Shown piece after piece: positions 35,978 to 45,000 of a stretch of 64,000 nucleotides of DNA. The stretch is from an uncultured Muribaculaceae bacterium (lineage in GTDB: Bacteria > Bacteroidota > Bacteroidia > Bacteroidales > Muribaculaceae), in the NCBI GenBank assembly GCA_910576775.1, contig CAJTJV010000001.1, positions 62,001-126,000 on the forward strand, read 5' to 3'. The translations under genes and the position numbers were made by a program. Position 1 is the first letter of the stretch. Every line of letters begins with the position of its first letter. Below the pieces are notes generated by a model that did no database searches, had not been told where the DNA came from, and saw nothing but the letters and a program-made list of their open reading frames with translations.

Positions 35978-36007
35978 TCAGGGCTTCGGCATCAACCGAG
36001 GCCCTGA
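35978..36007. terminator. Hairpin between the suf operon and the convergent lipoprotein gene
   Basis: TCAGGGCTTCGG pairs with CCGAGGCCCTGA over 12 bases with one G-U and a 6-base loop. It lies between two converging genes and has only short T-rich flanks, so it may stop both transcripts weakly. Confidence 0.65.
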
Positions 36008-36025
36008 ACTGTTATGAAAAGAATC

Positions 36026-36412
36026 TTATCTGCGAAGAATTTTCTCGGAAGCACTGGGCGAGGGAAGACCTCCATTCCCGGGACGCTGTATGCCATTGAT
36101 ATGTGTCGGCACACGGTTAGCACCCGGGAATGTGTTTCCGGGACGATTGGACGGTGCATTCTGCGGCGGACGACCGGGAAGAATCACAGGTCCCGGAGAT
36201 GTGTTGATAAACGGAGGCGGAGGTGGGAACTGATTATATATCGGGCCATAATTCCATACGGGTGTATTCCAATAAGTATCACCCAGATAGCCATTCCCAT
36301 ACCAATACGGATTGGGGCCGCTGTCGACATCCACGCCGAAACCGAGGTCGGCGCACCCTGCCAATGCTATTGTCAGGGCACATAGGAATGAGGTGCTGTA
36401 TTTCTTTTTCAT
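36026..36412 (-). CDS. Small Pro/Gly/Asn-rich lipoprotein of unknown function
   Basis: A 128-residue protein with a clear lipoprotein signal: basic start MKKKYS, hydrophobic core and lipobox ALAGC with the acylated Cys at residue 20. The mature chain is low in complexity, rich in Pro, Gly, Asn, Tyr and Trp (PYWYGNGYLGDTYW, then PPPPPF and runs of PG), with no helix or known domain. It is probably a disordered surface or periplasmic lipoprotein. It runs towards the suf operon and away from rsgA. No promoter box is obvious in the 81-base gap. Confidence 0.75.
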   Translation of the reverse strand: MKKKYSTSFLCALTIALAGCADLGFGVDVDSGPNPYWYGNGYLGDTYWNTPVWNYGPIYNQFPPPPPFINTSPGPVILPGRPPQNAPSNRPGNTFPGANRVPTHINGIQRPGNGGLPSPSASEKILRR

Positions 36413-36480
36413 AAGGAGAACTTTTTAATATATACAACAATTTAAAATCCTAAAAAGACACTCTTTCCACCAAAAATTTG

Positions 36481-36488
36481 TAATTTTG
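36481..36488 (+). promoter_or_regulatory. -7 box of rsgA leaving almost no leader
   Basis: TAATTTTG ends 5 bases before the rsgA ATG at 36494. With the usual spacing to the start site the transcript would begin at or within about 2 bases of the ATG. No strong -33 TTTG is visible at the expected distance. Confidence 0.6.
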
Positions 36489-36493
36489 ACGCT

Positions 36494-37447
36494 ATGAAGC
36501 TTCAAGGAACAATTATTCGCAACACCGGCTCACACTATATTGCCCGCACTCCCGATAAGAAAGAGATAAAATGTCTCGCCAAAGGCAATTTCCGCATAAA
36601 AGGCATCCGCACAACCAACCCCGTAGCTGTAGGCGATGAGGTTGAGCTTACCGAACCAGGCCCCGACGGCATATCCTTCATCAAGGCTATAGTACCGCGA
36701 CACAACTACATAATCCGCCGAGCAAGCAACCTGTCGAAAGCGGCGCATATAATCGCTGCCAACGTCGACTGTGCCATACTCGTCGCCACCCTCGCACACC
36801 CGGTAACATCCACAACCTTCATCGACCGCTTCATGGCAAGCGCCGAAGCCTACGGCATCCCCCCGGTTCTTGTAATAAACAAAACCGATCTGCTTACCGA
36901 CGAAGAAGACAAAGAACTGCTCGATGCCGTGCTCTACCTATACCGCTCCATCGGATACACCGCCATGGCTGTATCGGCACACACCGGAGAAGGACTCGAA
37001 AGACTTAAAGATTTTCTCAAAGGAAAAGTATCGCTTTTCTCCGGCAACTCCGGAGTTGGAAAGTCGACTATTATCAATGCACTGATTCCTGGTTTGAAAC
37101 TGCGTACGGCAGAGATCTCGGAAGCTCATGGCACCGGCATGCATACAACAACATTCTCCGAGATGTTCACCCTGCCGGAAGGAGGTGAAATAATCGACAC
37201 TCCCGGTGTGCGTGGTTTCGGCGTAGTGGAATTCAAGCCTGAAGAAGTCGGCCATTTCTTTCCGGAAATATTCCGCACATCTCAGAACTGCCGTTTCGGC
37301 AACTGCACGCATACCCACGAACCCGGCTGTGCAGTACTTGAAGCCCTGAAAGAAAACAGAATCTCGCAATCACGTTATAACTCTTATCTGAGTATTCTTG
37401 AGGAAACGGGAGCCGACGGAAGCGATAAATATCGCAAGCCATTCTGA
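36494..37447 (+). CDS. rsgA: Ribosome small-subunit-dependent GTPase A
   Basis: A 317-residue circularly permuted GTPase that checks late 30S ribosome maturation. An OB-fold domain occupies about 1-75. G motifs come in permuted order: G4 VINKTD near residue 130, G1 P-loop SGNSGVGKST near 183, then G3 DTPGVRGFG near 234. The C-terminal zinc-binding knuckle CRFGNCTHTHEPGC is intact near 265. The start is at the promoter edge, giving a likely leaderless message. Confidence 0.96.
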   Translation: MKLQGTIIRNTGSHYIARTPDKKEIKCLAKGNFRIKGIRTTNPVAVGDEVELTEPGPDGISFIKAIVPRHNYIIRRASNLSKAAHIIAANVDCAILVATLAHPVTSTTFIDRFMASAEAYGIPPVLVINKTDLLTDEEDKELLDAVLYLYRSIGYTAMAVSAHTGEGLERLKDFLKGKVSLFSGNSGVGKSTIINALIPGLKLRTAEISEAHGTGMHTTTFSEMFTLPEGGEIIDTPGVRGFGVVEFKPEEVGHFFPEIFRTSQNCRFGNCTHTHEPGCAVLEALKENRISQSRYNSYLSILEETGADGSDKYRKPF

Positions 37448-37455
37448 ATTAATAT

Positions 37456-37486
37456 TTTGCCATATCATATAAAATCATTAATTTTG
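37456..37486 (+). promoter_or_regulatory. Promoter of the hexosaminidase gene
   Basis: TTTG at 37456-37459 and TAATTTTG at 37479-37486 are separated by 19 bases. The predicted leader is about 28 bases to the ATG at 37518. Confidence 0.78.
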
Positions 37487-37517
37487 TCCGAAAACCAATT
37501 ATCTTAAATCCTGAGTA

Positions 37518-39182
37518 ATGAAAAGAGTAATCGCCCCTATGATTGCAGCCGCTCTTCTTGCCGCCTGCAGTCATCGCCCCGAGGTCGTAGCAGACTACAA
37601 TGTAGTGCCTCTGCCCGGAATGATTGAAATCGACACTGCCGGAACCGCCGACAAGTTCTTTATCCTCGACAAAAACACAGTCATTTATTATGACAACGCC
37701 GAACTCAAAAACGAAGCCGATTTCCTTGCCACATACATGAAACCACTCACCGGACTTTCCTTGAAGACCAGTGCGGAAAAACCATCCGGAAACTATATCG
37801 AACTCTCCATAGACAACGAAATCCTGAATCCGGAAGGCTACACCATCGACATCAGCAAGGACGATATAGAGATTGAAGGAGGAAACGCCGCCGGTGTATT
37901 CTACGCCATCCAGACCCTGCGTAAATCCGTCCCGGAAACCGGCCAGCACAACGTCGCTTTCCCCGTTGGAAATATCATGGATTCGCCACGCTTCGCTTAC
38001 CGCGGCGCTCATCTCGACGTTTCACGCCATTTCTTCCCCGCCGACTCCGTGAAGAAATACATCGACATGATGGCGCTCCACAACATGAATACCTTCCACT
38101 GGCATCTTACCGACGACCAGGGCTGGCGCATCGAAATCGAACAATACCCCCTGCTCACCGAAATAGGATCTACCCGTCCGGGAACAACAATCGGCCATAA
38201 CACCGCCGAAATAGACACAATCCCCGTAAGCGGATTCTACACAAAAGCAGAAGCCCGTGACATCATCGACTATGCCGCCAAGCGCCACATAACGGTAATC
38301 CCCGAAATAGATCTCCCCGGACACATGCAGGCCGCCCTCGCAGCCTATCCCAACCTCGGTTGTACCGGAGGTCCGTATGAGGTATGGAAAAATTTCGGAG
38401 TAACCAATGAGGTACTATGCGCAGGCAACGATTCCGTATATGCTTTCCTTGACGCCGTACTCGGCGAAATCGCCGATCTCTTCCCATCGGAATATATACA
38501 CATCGGAGGTGACGAATGCCCGAAAATCGAATGGGAGAAATGCTCCAAGTGCCAGGCCAAAATCAAAGAACTCGGTCTGACAACAGATAAAGAACATACC
38601 AAAGAACAGAAGCTACAGAGCCACGTAACCAAGCACGTCGAGGAATTCCTTACATCCAAAGGTCGCAAGATTATCGGCTGGGATGAAATTCTCGAAGGCG
38701 GCATCACCCCTACAGCGACCGTAATGTCATGGCGTGGAGAAGAAGGTGGCATCAAGGCATCAGCAATGGGCAATGACGTTATCATGACGCCCTATACCTA
38801 TCTCTATTTCGACTATTACCAAAGCCCCGACCGCGACAAACAGCCTCTTGCCATCGGCGGCAACCTACCAATAGAAACGGTCTACTCCTACGAACCCCTG
38901 CCCGACACGTTCACCGACGAACAGAAAGCCCACATCAAAGGAGTGCAGGCCAATCTCTGGACGGAATATATACCCACATACGCACAGGTTGAATACATGG
39001 CGCTACCCCGCTGGGCAGCTCTCTCGGAAATCCAGTGGATGCAGCCCGATAAGCGCGACTACGCCGATTTCTTCCAGCGTCTGAAGAAACTTACAAAAAC
39101 ATACGACGACCTCGGCTACAACTACTGCCGCCTGGCCTTCGAGGAAGATGAACAAGCTCCCGCCGAAACAACAACAGAATAA
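37518..39182 (+). CDS. Beta-N-acetylhexosaminidase lipoprotein (GH20)
   Basis: A 554-residue surface or periplasmic glycosidase that removes terminal GlcNAc or GalNAc from glycans by substrate-assisted catalysis. Lipoprotein signal with lipobox LLAAC (Cys 17). A GH20b-like N-terminal domain covers about 25-140; the catalytic TIM barrel starts at FAYRGAHLDVSRHFFP, with NTFHWHLTDDQGWRIEI and the catalytic Asp-Glu pair in HIGGDECPK near residue 330. Trp-rich WRGEEGG and LWTEYI complete the site. It probably feeds on host or dietary glycans. No SusC/D pair is adjacent, so it is a stand-alone enzyme. Confidence 0.95.
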   Translation: MKRVIAPMIAAALLAACSHRPEVVADYNVVPLPGMIEIDTAGTADKFFILDKNTVIYYDNAELKNEADFLATYMKPLTGLSLKTSAEKPSGNYIELSIDNEILNPEGYTIDISKDDIEIEGGNAAGVFYAIQTLRKSVPETGQHNVAFPVGNIMDSPRFAYRGAHLDVSRHFFPADSVKKYIDMMALHNMNTFHWHLTDDQGWRIEIEQYPLLTEIGSTRPGTTIGHNTAEIDTIPVSGFYTKAEARDIIDYAAKRHITVIPEIDLPGHMQAALAAYPNLGCTGGPYEVWKNFGVTNEVLCAGNDSVYAFLDAVLGEIADLFPSEYIHIGGDECPKIEWEKCSKCQAKIKELGLTTDKEHTKEQKLQSHVTKHVEEFLTSKGRKIIGWDEILEGGITPTATVMSWRGEEGGIKASAMGNDVIMTPYTYLYFDYYQSPDRDKQPLAIGGNLPIETVYSYEPLPDTFTDEQKAHIKGVQANLWTEYIPTYAQVEYMALPRWAALSEIQWMQPDKRDYADFFQRLKKLTKTYDDLGYNYCRLAFEEDEQAPAETTTE

Positions 39183-39198
39183 ACCGATTCGGATATAA

Positions 39199-39240
39199 TA
39201 AAATAAAGCCGTAGGGAAATTCCCATACGGCTTTATTTTA
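39199..39240 (+). terminator. Strong terminator after the hexosaminidase gene
   Basis: TAAAATAAAGCCGTA pairs perfectly with TACGGCTTTATTTTA over 15 bases, extended by GGGA/TCCC with a one-base bulge. The A- and T-rich ends make it work in either direction. It begins 16 bases after the stop. Confidence 0.88.
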
Positions 39241-39317
39241 TTACCCTATATCAAAACCCAAACTACCGTCACTATTTATCAACACAAATGTATAGATGGA
39301 TAGCCGGTGTCATATTT

Positions 39318-39349
39318 TTTGTCGGATTGATGGGAATGTATTAATTTTG
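39318..39349 (+). promoter_or_regulatory. Promoter of metK
   Basis: TTTG at 39318-39321 and TAATTTTG at 39342-39349, 20 bases apart. The predicted start near 39353 leaves a leader of about 220 bases that contains the riboswitch and a short upstream ORF. Confidence 0.8.
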
Positions 39350-39374
39350 CAGCGTGATCGGGTTCAACACCCGG

Positions 39375-39426
39375 AAGTGGACAGATTTGGCTGCTTGCAA
39401 CCACTGGAAAAAATGCTAAAATCGCC
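39375..39426 (+). promoter_or_regulatory. Probable SAM-II riboswitch in the metK leader
   Basis: P1 is AGTGG/CCACT (39376-39380 with 39401-39405). Its loop holds GATTTGG then TTGCAA, and the 3' tail holds AAATGCTAAAA. The loop GGC (39389-39391) can pair with GCC (39424-39426) to make the H-type pseudoknot. This order (P1, GATTT, TTGCAA, then GCTAAA and closing pairs) is that of the SAM-II class, known from Proteobacteria and Bacteroidetes before methionine/SAM genes. A CGGGT/ACCCG hairpin (39359-39373) sits just upstream. SAM binding would lower metK expression. The match is by eye, not by covariance model. Confidence 0.7.
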
Positions 39427-39470
39427 TTTCGGTATTTCCGCACAAACGGATAATCCGGAGGTATGTAACA

Positions 39471-39569
39471 ATGATTTTCAGTTTTCGTGGCCGGTCCGTC
39501 TCATTTCCAAATGAATTCAAGGGCTCGAACCACGATTTTTTATTTACTGAAAACCAAAGAAAGGAATAA
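39471..39569 (+). CDS. Short upstream ORF in the metK leader
   Basis: A 32-codon frame (start MIFSFRGRSV) begins at an ATG 9 bases after GGAGG (39457-39461) and ends at a TAA three bases before the metK ATG. The same GGAGG is also followed by an ATG-TAA start-stop pair at 39463-39468. The end of the frame covers the purine-rich AAAGAAAGGA that may serve metK. The spacing suggests translational coupling. No protein family is recognised and the peptide may have no function of its own. Confidence 0.35.
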   Translation: MIFSFRGRSVSFPNEFKGSNHDFLFTENQRKE

Positions 39570-39572
39570 ACT

Positions 39573-40865
39573 ATGAGCCATCTCTTCACATCCGAATCAG
39601 TATCGGAAGGCCATCCCGACAAAGTAGCCGACCAGATTTCCGACGCAATCCTCGATGAATTCCTCGCACGCGACCCTCAGTCGAAAGTGGCCTGCGAGAC
39701 CCTCGTCACCACAGGCCAGGCTGTCATCGCCGGCGAAATAAAAAGCGAAGCATATATTGATATTCAGGATACAGTACGCCGCGTAATCAATGAAATAGGT
39801 TACGACAGAAGCGAGTTGCGCTTCGACGGCAATTCATGCGGTGTTCTTCTTGCTGTCCACGAGCAGAGTCAGGACATCAACCGCGGCGTCGAGCGTACAA
39901 ACGCCATCGAACAGGGAGCCGGCGACCAGGGTATGATGTTCGGCTACGCCACCAATGAGACCCCTCTCTATATTCCCCTCACTCTCGCGCTGAGTCACGC
40001 GCTTATGATGACCCTCGCTGAAATACGTCGTGAGGGAGTCGACATGACATACCTGCGCCCGGACTCCAAGAGCCAGGTTACTGTCGAATATGACGACAGT
40101 AACCGTCCGGTGCGAGTAGACACCATCGTCGTATCTACGCAACATGACGAATTTATTGATGCGGCAACAGAAGGAATCAGTCAGGAAGAAGCCGATACCC
40201 GCATGCTCGACATCATCTACCGCGACGTAAAAAATATCCTGATACCGCGCACACAGGCCAAGCTTCCCGAACATCTGCGGGCCATGCTCAATGCCGACAG
40301 CTTCACACTGTACGTCAATCCTACCGGAAAGTTCGTCATCGGAGGTCCTCACGGCGACACAGGTCTCACAGGCCGTAAAATAATCGTCGACACCTACGGA
40401 GGCCACGGAGCCCACGGCGGCGGTGCCTTCTCCGGCAAAGACCCCAGCAAAGTGGATCGCTCGGCAGCATACGCATGCCGCCATATTGCCAAGAATCTTG
40501 TCGCCGCAGGAGTCTCCGACCGAGCCCTCATTCAGGTGGCATATGCCATCGGCAAGGCAGAACCTGTAAGCATCAATGTAAACACATATGGAACCGCCCG
40601 CTGCGGACTCAATGATGCTGAAATCGCTGAAAAGATATCCAAAATCTTCGATATGCGTCCCTACGCAATCGAAAACCGACTCAAACTCCGCAACCCGATA
40701 TACCGAGAAACGGCATCGTACGGCCATATGGGACGCGAGCCCCGTACTGTCATAAAGACTTTCAATTCCCATTATGAACAACCTTTCACAAAAGAGGTGG
40801 AACTTTTCACATGGGAGAAACTCGACTACAAGGATATTATCGAGAAAGAATTTTTCAACAAATAA
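39573..40865 (+). CDS. metK: S-adenosylmethionine synthetase
   Basis: Makes SAM from methionine and ATP, the methyl donor for the cell. The 430-residue enzyme has the N-terminal SEGHPDKVADQISDAILDE, the GAGDQGMMFGYA hexapeptide signature, the P-loop-like GGAFSGKDPSKVDRSAAY and the conserved C-terminal end ending in LFTWEKLDYKD. It is longer than the usual 385-395 residues, the extra part lying in the middle domain, as in other Bacteroidales. Its leader carries a probable SAM-II aptamer, a product-feedback arrangement. Confidence 0.97.
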   Translation: MSHLFTSESVSEGHPDKVADQISDAILDEFLARDPQSKVACETLVTTGQAVIAGEIKSEAYIDIQDTVRRVINEIGYDRSELRFDGNSCGVLLAVHEQSQDINRGVERTNAIEQGAGDQGMMFGYATNETPLYIPLTLALSHALMMTLAEIRREGVDMTYLRPDSKSQVTVEYDDSNRPVRVDTIVVSTQHDEFIDAATEGISQEEADTRMLDIIYRDVKNILIPRTQAKLPEHLRAMLNADSFTLYVNPTGKFVIGGPHGDTGLTGRKIIVDTYGGHGAHGGGAFSGKDPSKVDRSAAYACRHIAKNLVAAGVSDRALIQVAYAIGKAEPVSINVNTYGTARCGLNDAEIAEKISKIFDMRPYAIENRLKLRNPIYRETASYGHMGREPRTVIKTFNSHYEQPFTKEVELFTWEKLDYKDIIEKEFFNK

Positions 40866-40937
40866 TACAACCGTCCTTTTTATTACTTATCATCCAACTA
40901 TCCGCACCTGAATATCTATGAAACCACGAAAACTAAC

Positions 40938-40966
40938 AAGTAGTCCTGCTTGTCGCAGGACTACTT
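40938..40966 (+). terminator. Terminator after metK
   Basis: AAGTAGTCCTGC and GCAGGACTACTT pair perfectly over 12 bases around a 5-base loop, followed by TCCTC rather than a full T run. Confidence 0.75.
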
Positions 40967-41057
40967 TCCTCATGCGGCTCCGCTGATGACAAGAGAACAG
41001 AAGAACCGGCAAAATGAAAGTGTGGTTCGACTATATCGAATAACCAAATTCAATCAT

Positions 41058-41858
41058 ATGAAACATATATTGTCCTTCATCATCCTTGCATGCGCCCTTA
41101 CATGCAGCGCTTTCGGTGCCGACAAGCTCAGAATGCGCGCAGACGCCTCAGATTCGTTACAGATTCTTTTCGTCGGCAACAGCTACACGTACTATAACGA
41201 TTTGCCGGCAATGGTGAGCGAAATGGCGGCCACACAAGGCTTGAAACTCGCTCCGAGCCGCGCGCTGAAAGGCGGAGAATCACTGAAAGGCCACTTAAAC
41301 CATCCTTTTCTTCCCAAAGTATTGAAAGAAGGCGGGTTCGATTACGTGGTGATTCAGGATGCAAGCTATCTGCCATCGTATTCCACCAAATATGTTGTCG
41401 ACAGCGTATATCCCTTTGCCGCCGAAATCGACAGTCTTGCGAAAGCAGGCTCACCGGGAGTGAAAACTATCTATTATATGACATGGGGTCACAAAGACGG
41501 CATATTACATCATAAAACTGACTATCCTTTCAACCATACATACCATGGAATGCAGGAAAGGCTGAAACTGTCGTATCTTGAGATGGCATACGATAACGGC
41601 GGTCTATGCGCCCCTGTCGGCGTCGCTTGGGAAAGGGTTGTCAACGAACGCCCCGACATTGAGCTTTACAATCTCAAAGACAGACACCATCCATCGAAAG
41701 AAGGAAGCTATCTGGCTGCATGCGTGATACTTGGAACTATTCTGAAAAATCCCGTAAAGACCTATTATTATGGCACTTTGGCGCCCGAAACCGCGCTATA
41801 CCTTCAGGATATCGCAGCCCGGACAGTCAACGAATACTATCCCCCCAAGAATAAGTAA
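41058..41858 (+). CDS. DUF4886 SGNH-hydrolase-like secreted protein
   Basis: A 266-residue exported protein: signal peptide MKHILSFIILACALTCSAFG, then the DUF4886/SGNH block I ILFVGNSYTYYNDLPAM with the nucleophile Ser, block III-like YVVIQDASYLPS, TIYYMTWGHKDG and block V DRHHPSKEGSYLAA with Asp and His. SGNH enzymes remove acyl groups from glycans or lipids; the true substrate is unknown. The frame is open back to 40950, which overlaps the metK terminator, so the ATG at 41058 with its signal peptide is chosen. Confidence 0.85.
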   Translation: MKHILSFIILACALTCSAFGADKLRMRADASDSLQILFVGNSYTYYNDLPAMVSEMAATQGLKLAPSRALKGGESLKGHLNHPFLPKVLKEGGFDYVVIQDASYLPSYSTKYVVDSVYPFAAEIDSLAKAGSPGVKTIYYMTWGHKDGILHHKTDYPFNHTYHGMQERLKLSYLEMAYDNGGLCAPVGVAWERVVNERPDIELYNLKDRHHPSKEGSYLAACVILGTILKNPVKTYYYGTLAPETALYLQDIAARTVNEYYPPKNK

Positions 41859-41873
41859 AACATATTACCACAT

Positions 41874-41908
41874 AATAGCGCCGGAGCGACGAATACTCCG
41901 GCGTTATT
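41874..41908 (+). terminator. Terminator after the DUF4886 gene
   Basis: AATAGCGCCGGAG pairs with CTCCGGCGTTATT over 13 bases with one G-U and a 9-base loop, and is followed by TATAA. Confidence 0.75.
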
Positions 41909-41976
41909 TATAAACAACGGTTTGCACATTCCGGCGCGTTTTTTTGCCGTATATTGCAATTTGCAATTTTTATTTC

Positions 41977-41984
41977 TATCTTTG
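41977..41984 (+). promoter_or_regulatory. -7 box for the 2103-aa surface protein gene
   Basis: TATCTTTG lies 83 bases before the ATG at 42068. An ATTG at 41953-41956 stands 20 bases upstream as a weak -33 box. The leader would be about 80 bases. Confidence 0.6.
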
Positions 41985-42067
41985 CGGGTGATTATCCATC
42001 AAAATGAAAGGCTACCTATGGATAACAGGTGCAAATTGAATTTTCAATCATTTCCAATCATATTTCT

Positions 42068-45000
42068 ATGAAAAAACTCTACACTTTTGTGACAGCTGTT
42101 CTGCTATGTCTGCCGACATTCGCTCAGGACGCCGTGACAGTGCCGTACAGGTCGGATTTCGCCTATCAGGACGGCAACGCCACACGTTTTGAAGCCGGAT
42201 GGACACAGATTGACGCAAACAACGACAACAGTATCTGGTCTCCTACGACCGATACGGGAGGAGCGCCATTAGGTCTCTCCAAATTCTGCGCCAAATACGG
42301 CTATAACAGTTCAAATGCGGCAAACGACTTTCTGATTTCGCCCGCCATCGAATTCGAAGCCGGCAAAGAATACAAGATTGTGTTCTGGTATCATACCAAG
42401 AGCAGCTACAAAGAATCGTTCACCGTCTATGCCTCAGCCGGAACCACACCCGAAGATATTCTTGCAGGCTCCAAGCTGAAAGAATTGCTTGAGGTATCTT
42501 CTACGAGCTATACCAAAGTACTGGCTGATTTCGTGCCGACCGAGAGTGGTCCTCAGCACATCTCTTTCCACGCCACCTCGGCGAAGAATCTCTATGACAT
42601 CATGCTGACAGGTTTTCAGGTTGTTGAGAACGCGTTCGCACCGGGTGCCGTAATGAACCTTACCGCCACACGCGGCGAAAACCGTGAACTCAGCTGCACA
42701 CTGAAATGGGATCTCCCCACCACCGATATCTTCGGAGACCCCCTGCCTGCAGACAAAACATTCGAAAAGATTGAAATATTCCGCGACGGCGGTGAATCAG
42801 CAATCGCCACCTTAGGCGGCGACGCCACCAGCTTCACGGATACAGAAGCCACAGGCCTCATATCAGGCTTCCATACATATAAGGTAGCCATCACGATGGA
42901 CGGCGCCACCACATCGGCTGAGACCGGCAAGACAAATTATATCGGTCCGCTTAGCCCGACTGCCGTTCCGGCTGAATTCTCCATGACATCGGCCGACGAT
43001 TTCGACCTCTGGCAAGTAGTAGTAGGAGAAGGCTCCAACACCTCCACCTGGATATACTACGACTATTCCGACAATTGCTTCAGCTACTCCAGACGCTATC
43101 AGCAAAGCGAAGACGACTGGCTTATCAGTCCTCCTCTGCAATTCCAGGAAGCCGGAGCATATCAGATAAGCTTCGACTGCAAGGCAGGCTACCCGTCAGG
43201 CGCACTGATTGAATGCTATTTCGGCAATAGCGCCGACATTGAGAGCATGCAGCTACGCCTTGAGGCTCTACCGATCTCCACGACTCGCGGCTGGGCCACT
43301 TATTATGTAAACGTAACCGAACCCGGCGTATATTACGCAGCCATCAGGGCGGCGAATCCCGCAGAGTCCGCACAGACCTACAATTTCTTCGGAATGAAGG
43401 TAGATGGCGCAGAAATAATGCCCAAACCTGTTAGCGAGCTAACCGCAACCCCTGTAGGACAGGAAAACAAAGTTAAGCTCTCATTCTTCCTCTCCGACAA
43501 GACAAACACCGATGAAAATCTCACGGCCGATAATGTACAAGTAAAAATATACACTGTCAACGGCTCGGAAGAGACAATTGTGAAGACCGTAGCAGGCTCC
43601 GATCTCACCCTCGGCGCCACAAACGAAGTGGAAATCCCTGTCGAGACTCCCGGCATATATACTTTCCGCGTATGCACCTACAACGCACAGGACGAAGCAT
43701 CCGAGAAACATCCAACAGTCACAACCTCATGGATTGGCGACCGTCTCGTAGCACTACCTTATTCCATTGATTTCAGCATATCGGATGTCGACGCCTCCAT
43801 AAATATCTGGGATGTAATAGATGCCAATGCTGACGGCAAGACATGGGAACGCAAAAACTACTACGGCATGCGTTGCGCCTACCCTGCCGCCACCGACGGA
43901 ATTCAGAACTACAACGACTATCTTATATCGCCCGTATTCAATCTCGAACCCGGCTACTATATGGTACGTTACAAGGTTTCCGGCGGCAATTTCGGTTCAA
44001 AGAAACTATATTACAACATCGGCTTTACCGAAGCAGGAACATACACCGCCGCCAACACTCCGGAACTCAGCAACAAGAAGCTAAGCTTCATTGAAGAAAG
44101 CACAGCAACAAGCACTGTCTATACTTTCCTTGTTGAAAAAGCCGGCCGCTATCAGGTTGTAATAGCCGCCACCGAATCCAACGATATAATCACCTCCGAC
44201 TATCAGGCTCTCACAATAAAGGATTTCGCCATAACCGGCTGTCAGGTGCTTCCCGACCTCGCAACAGATATCCAGATTGTAGCAGATCCCGACAAGGCAA
44301 TGAAAGCTACCATAACATGGACAAATCCCACCACTACCAATATCGAAGGGCTCACTCTTGAAGCCGACGATATTGTAAAAGCAGTCATTCTACGCAACGG
44401 AGAGGCTGTAGGCACTGTAACAGAAGGACTTACCCCCGGAGAGACTGCAAACTTCACCGATACCAGCATTCCGCAGGCAGGCATTCACGCCTATGCTGTT
44501 GAGATTTATAACACCAACGGCAAGAGTGAGACTCCTGCAACTACTGTCAACTCACCATGGATCGGCAGCGGCTTACAGACTCCCTACACGGCCGACAGCT
44601 ACACAGCATTCAGCCAGTGGGCTATCGTAAATGCCAATGGCGATACGGGCTACAGCGGCGAAATTACATGGGCAGTAGAACAGAACAAGGATTACGCTTC
44701 TCTGACAAGTACCTCCAAGGATGCCGACGACTGGATTATCTCGCCGGTAATCGACATCAAGCCCAAATCGGTCTACAAGATTGAGGTACGTATGCGCCAG
44801 TCAAGCGGCAGTTCCTACTATGCATACGAAAGCCCGATGCAGCTCTGGGCCGGCAGTGGCGAGGATTATAAAGAATTCACAAAAGTGGCAAGCTTTACCC
44901 TCTCCAAAGAAGCGCTTTCCGGTAATGAGCAGACCGAAACATTCTATGTACGTACCTTTGCTGAAATAACACCTGCATCCAACGACGATGATGTGGAAAG

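Noticed and set aside
39296..39514. 72-codon frame in the metK leader
   Set aside because: It begins before the metK promoter and runs through the riboswitch region; no protein features. The shorter 39471-39569 frame is kept only as a low-confidence uORF.
39834..40781. 315-codon minus-strand frame opposite metK
   Set aside because: Antisense shadow of a strongly conserved gene; composition is typical of such shadows and no start signal is present.
40950..41057. N-terminal extension of the DUF4886 protein by 36 residues
   Set aside because: It would start inside the metK terminator hairpin and bury the signal peptide that starts at 41058.
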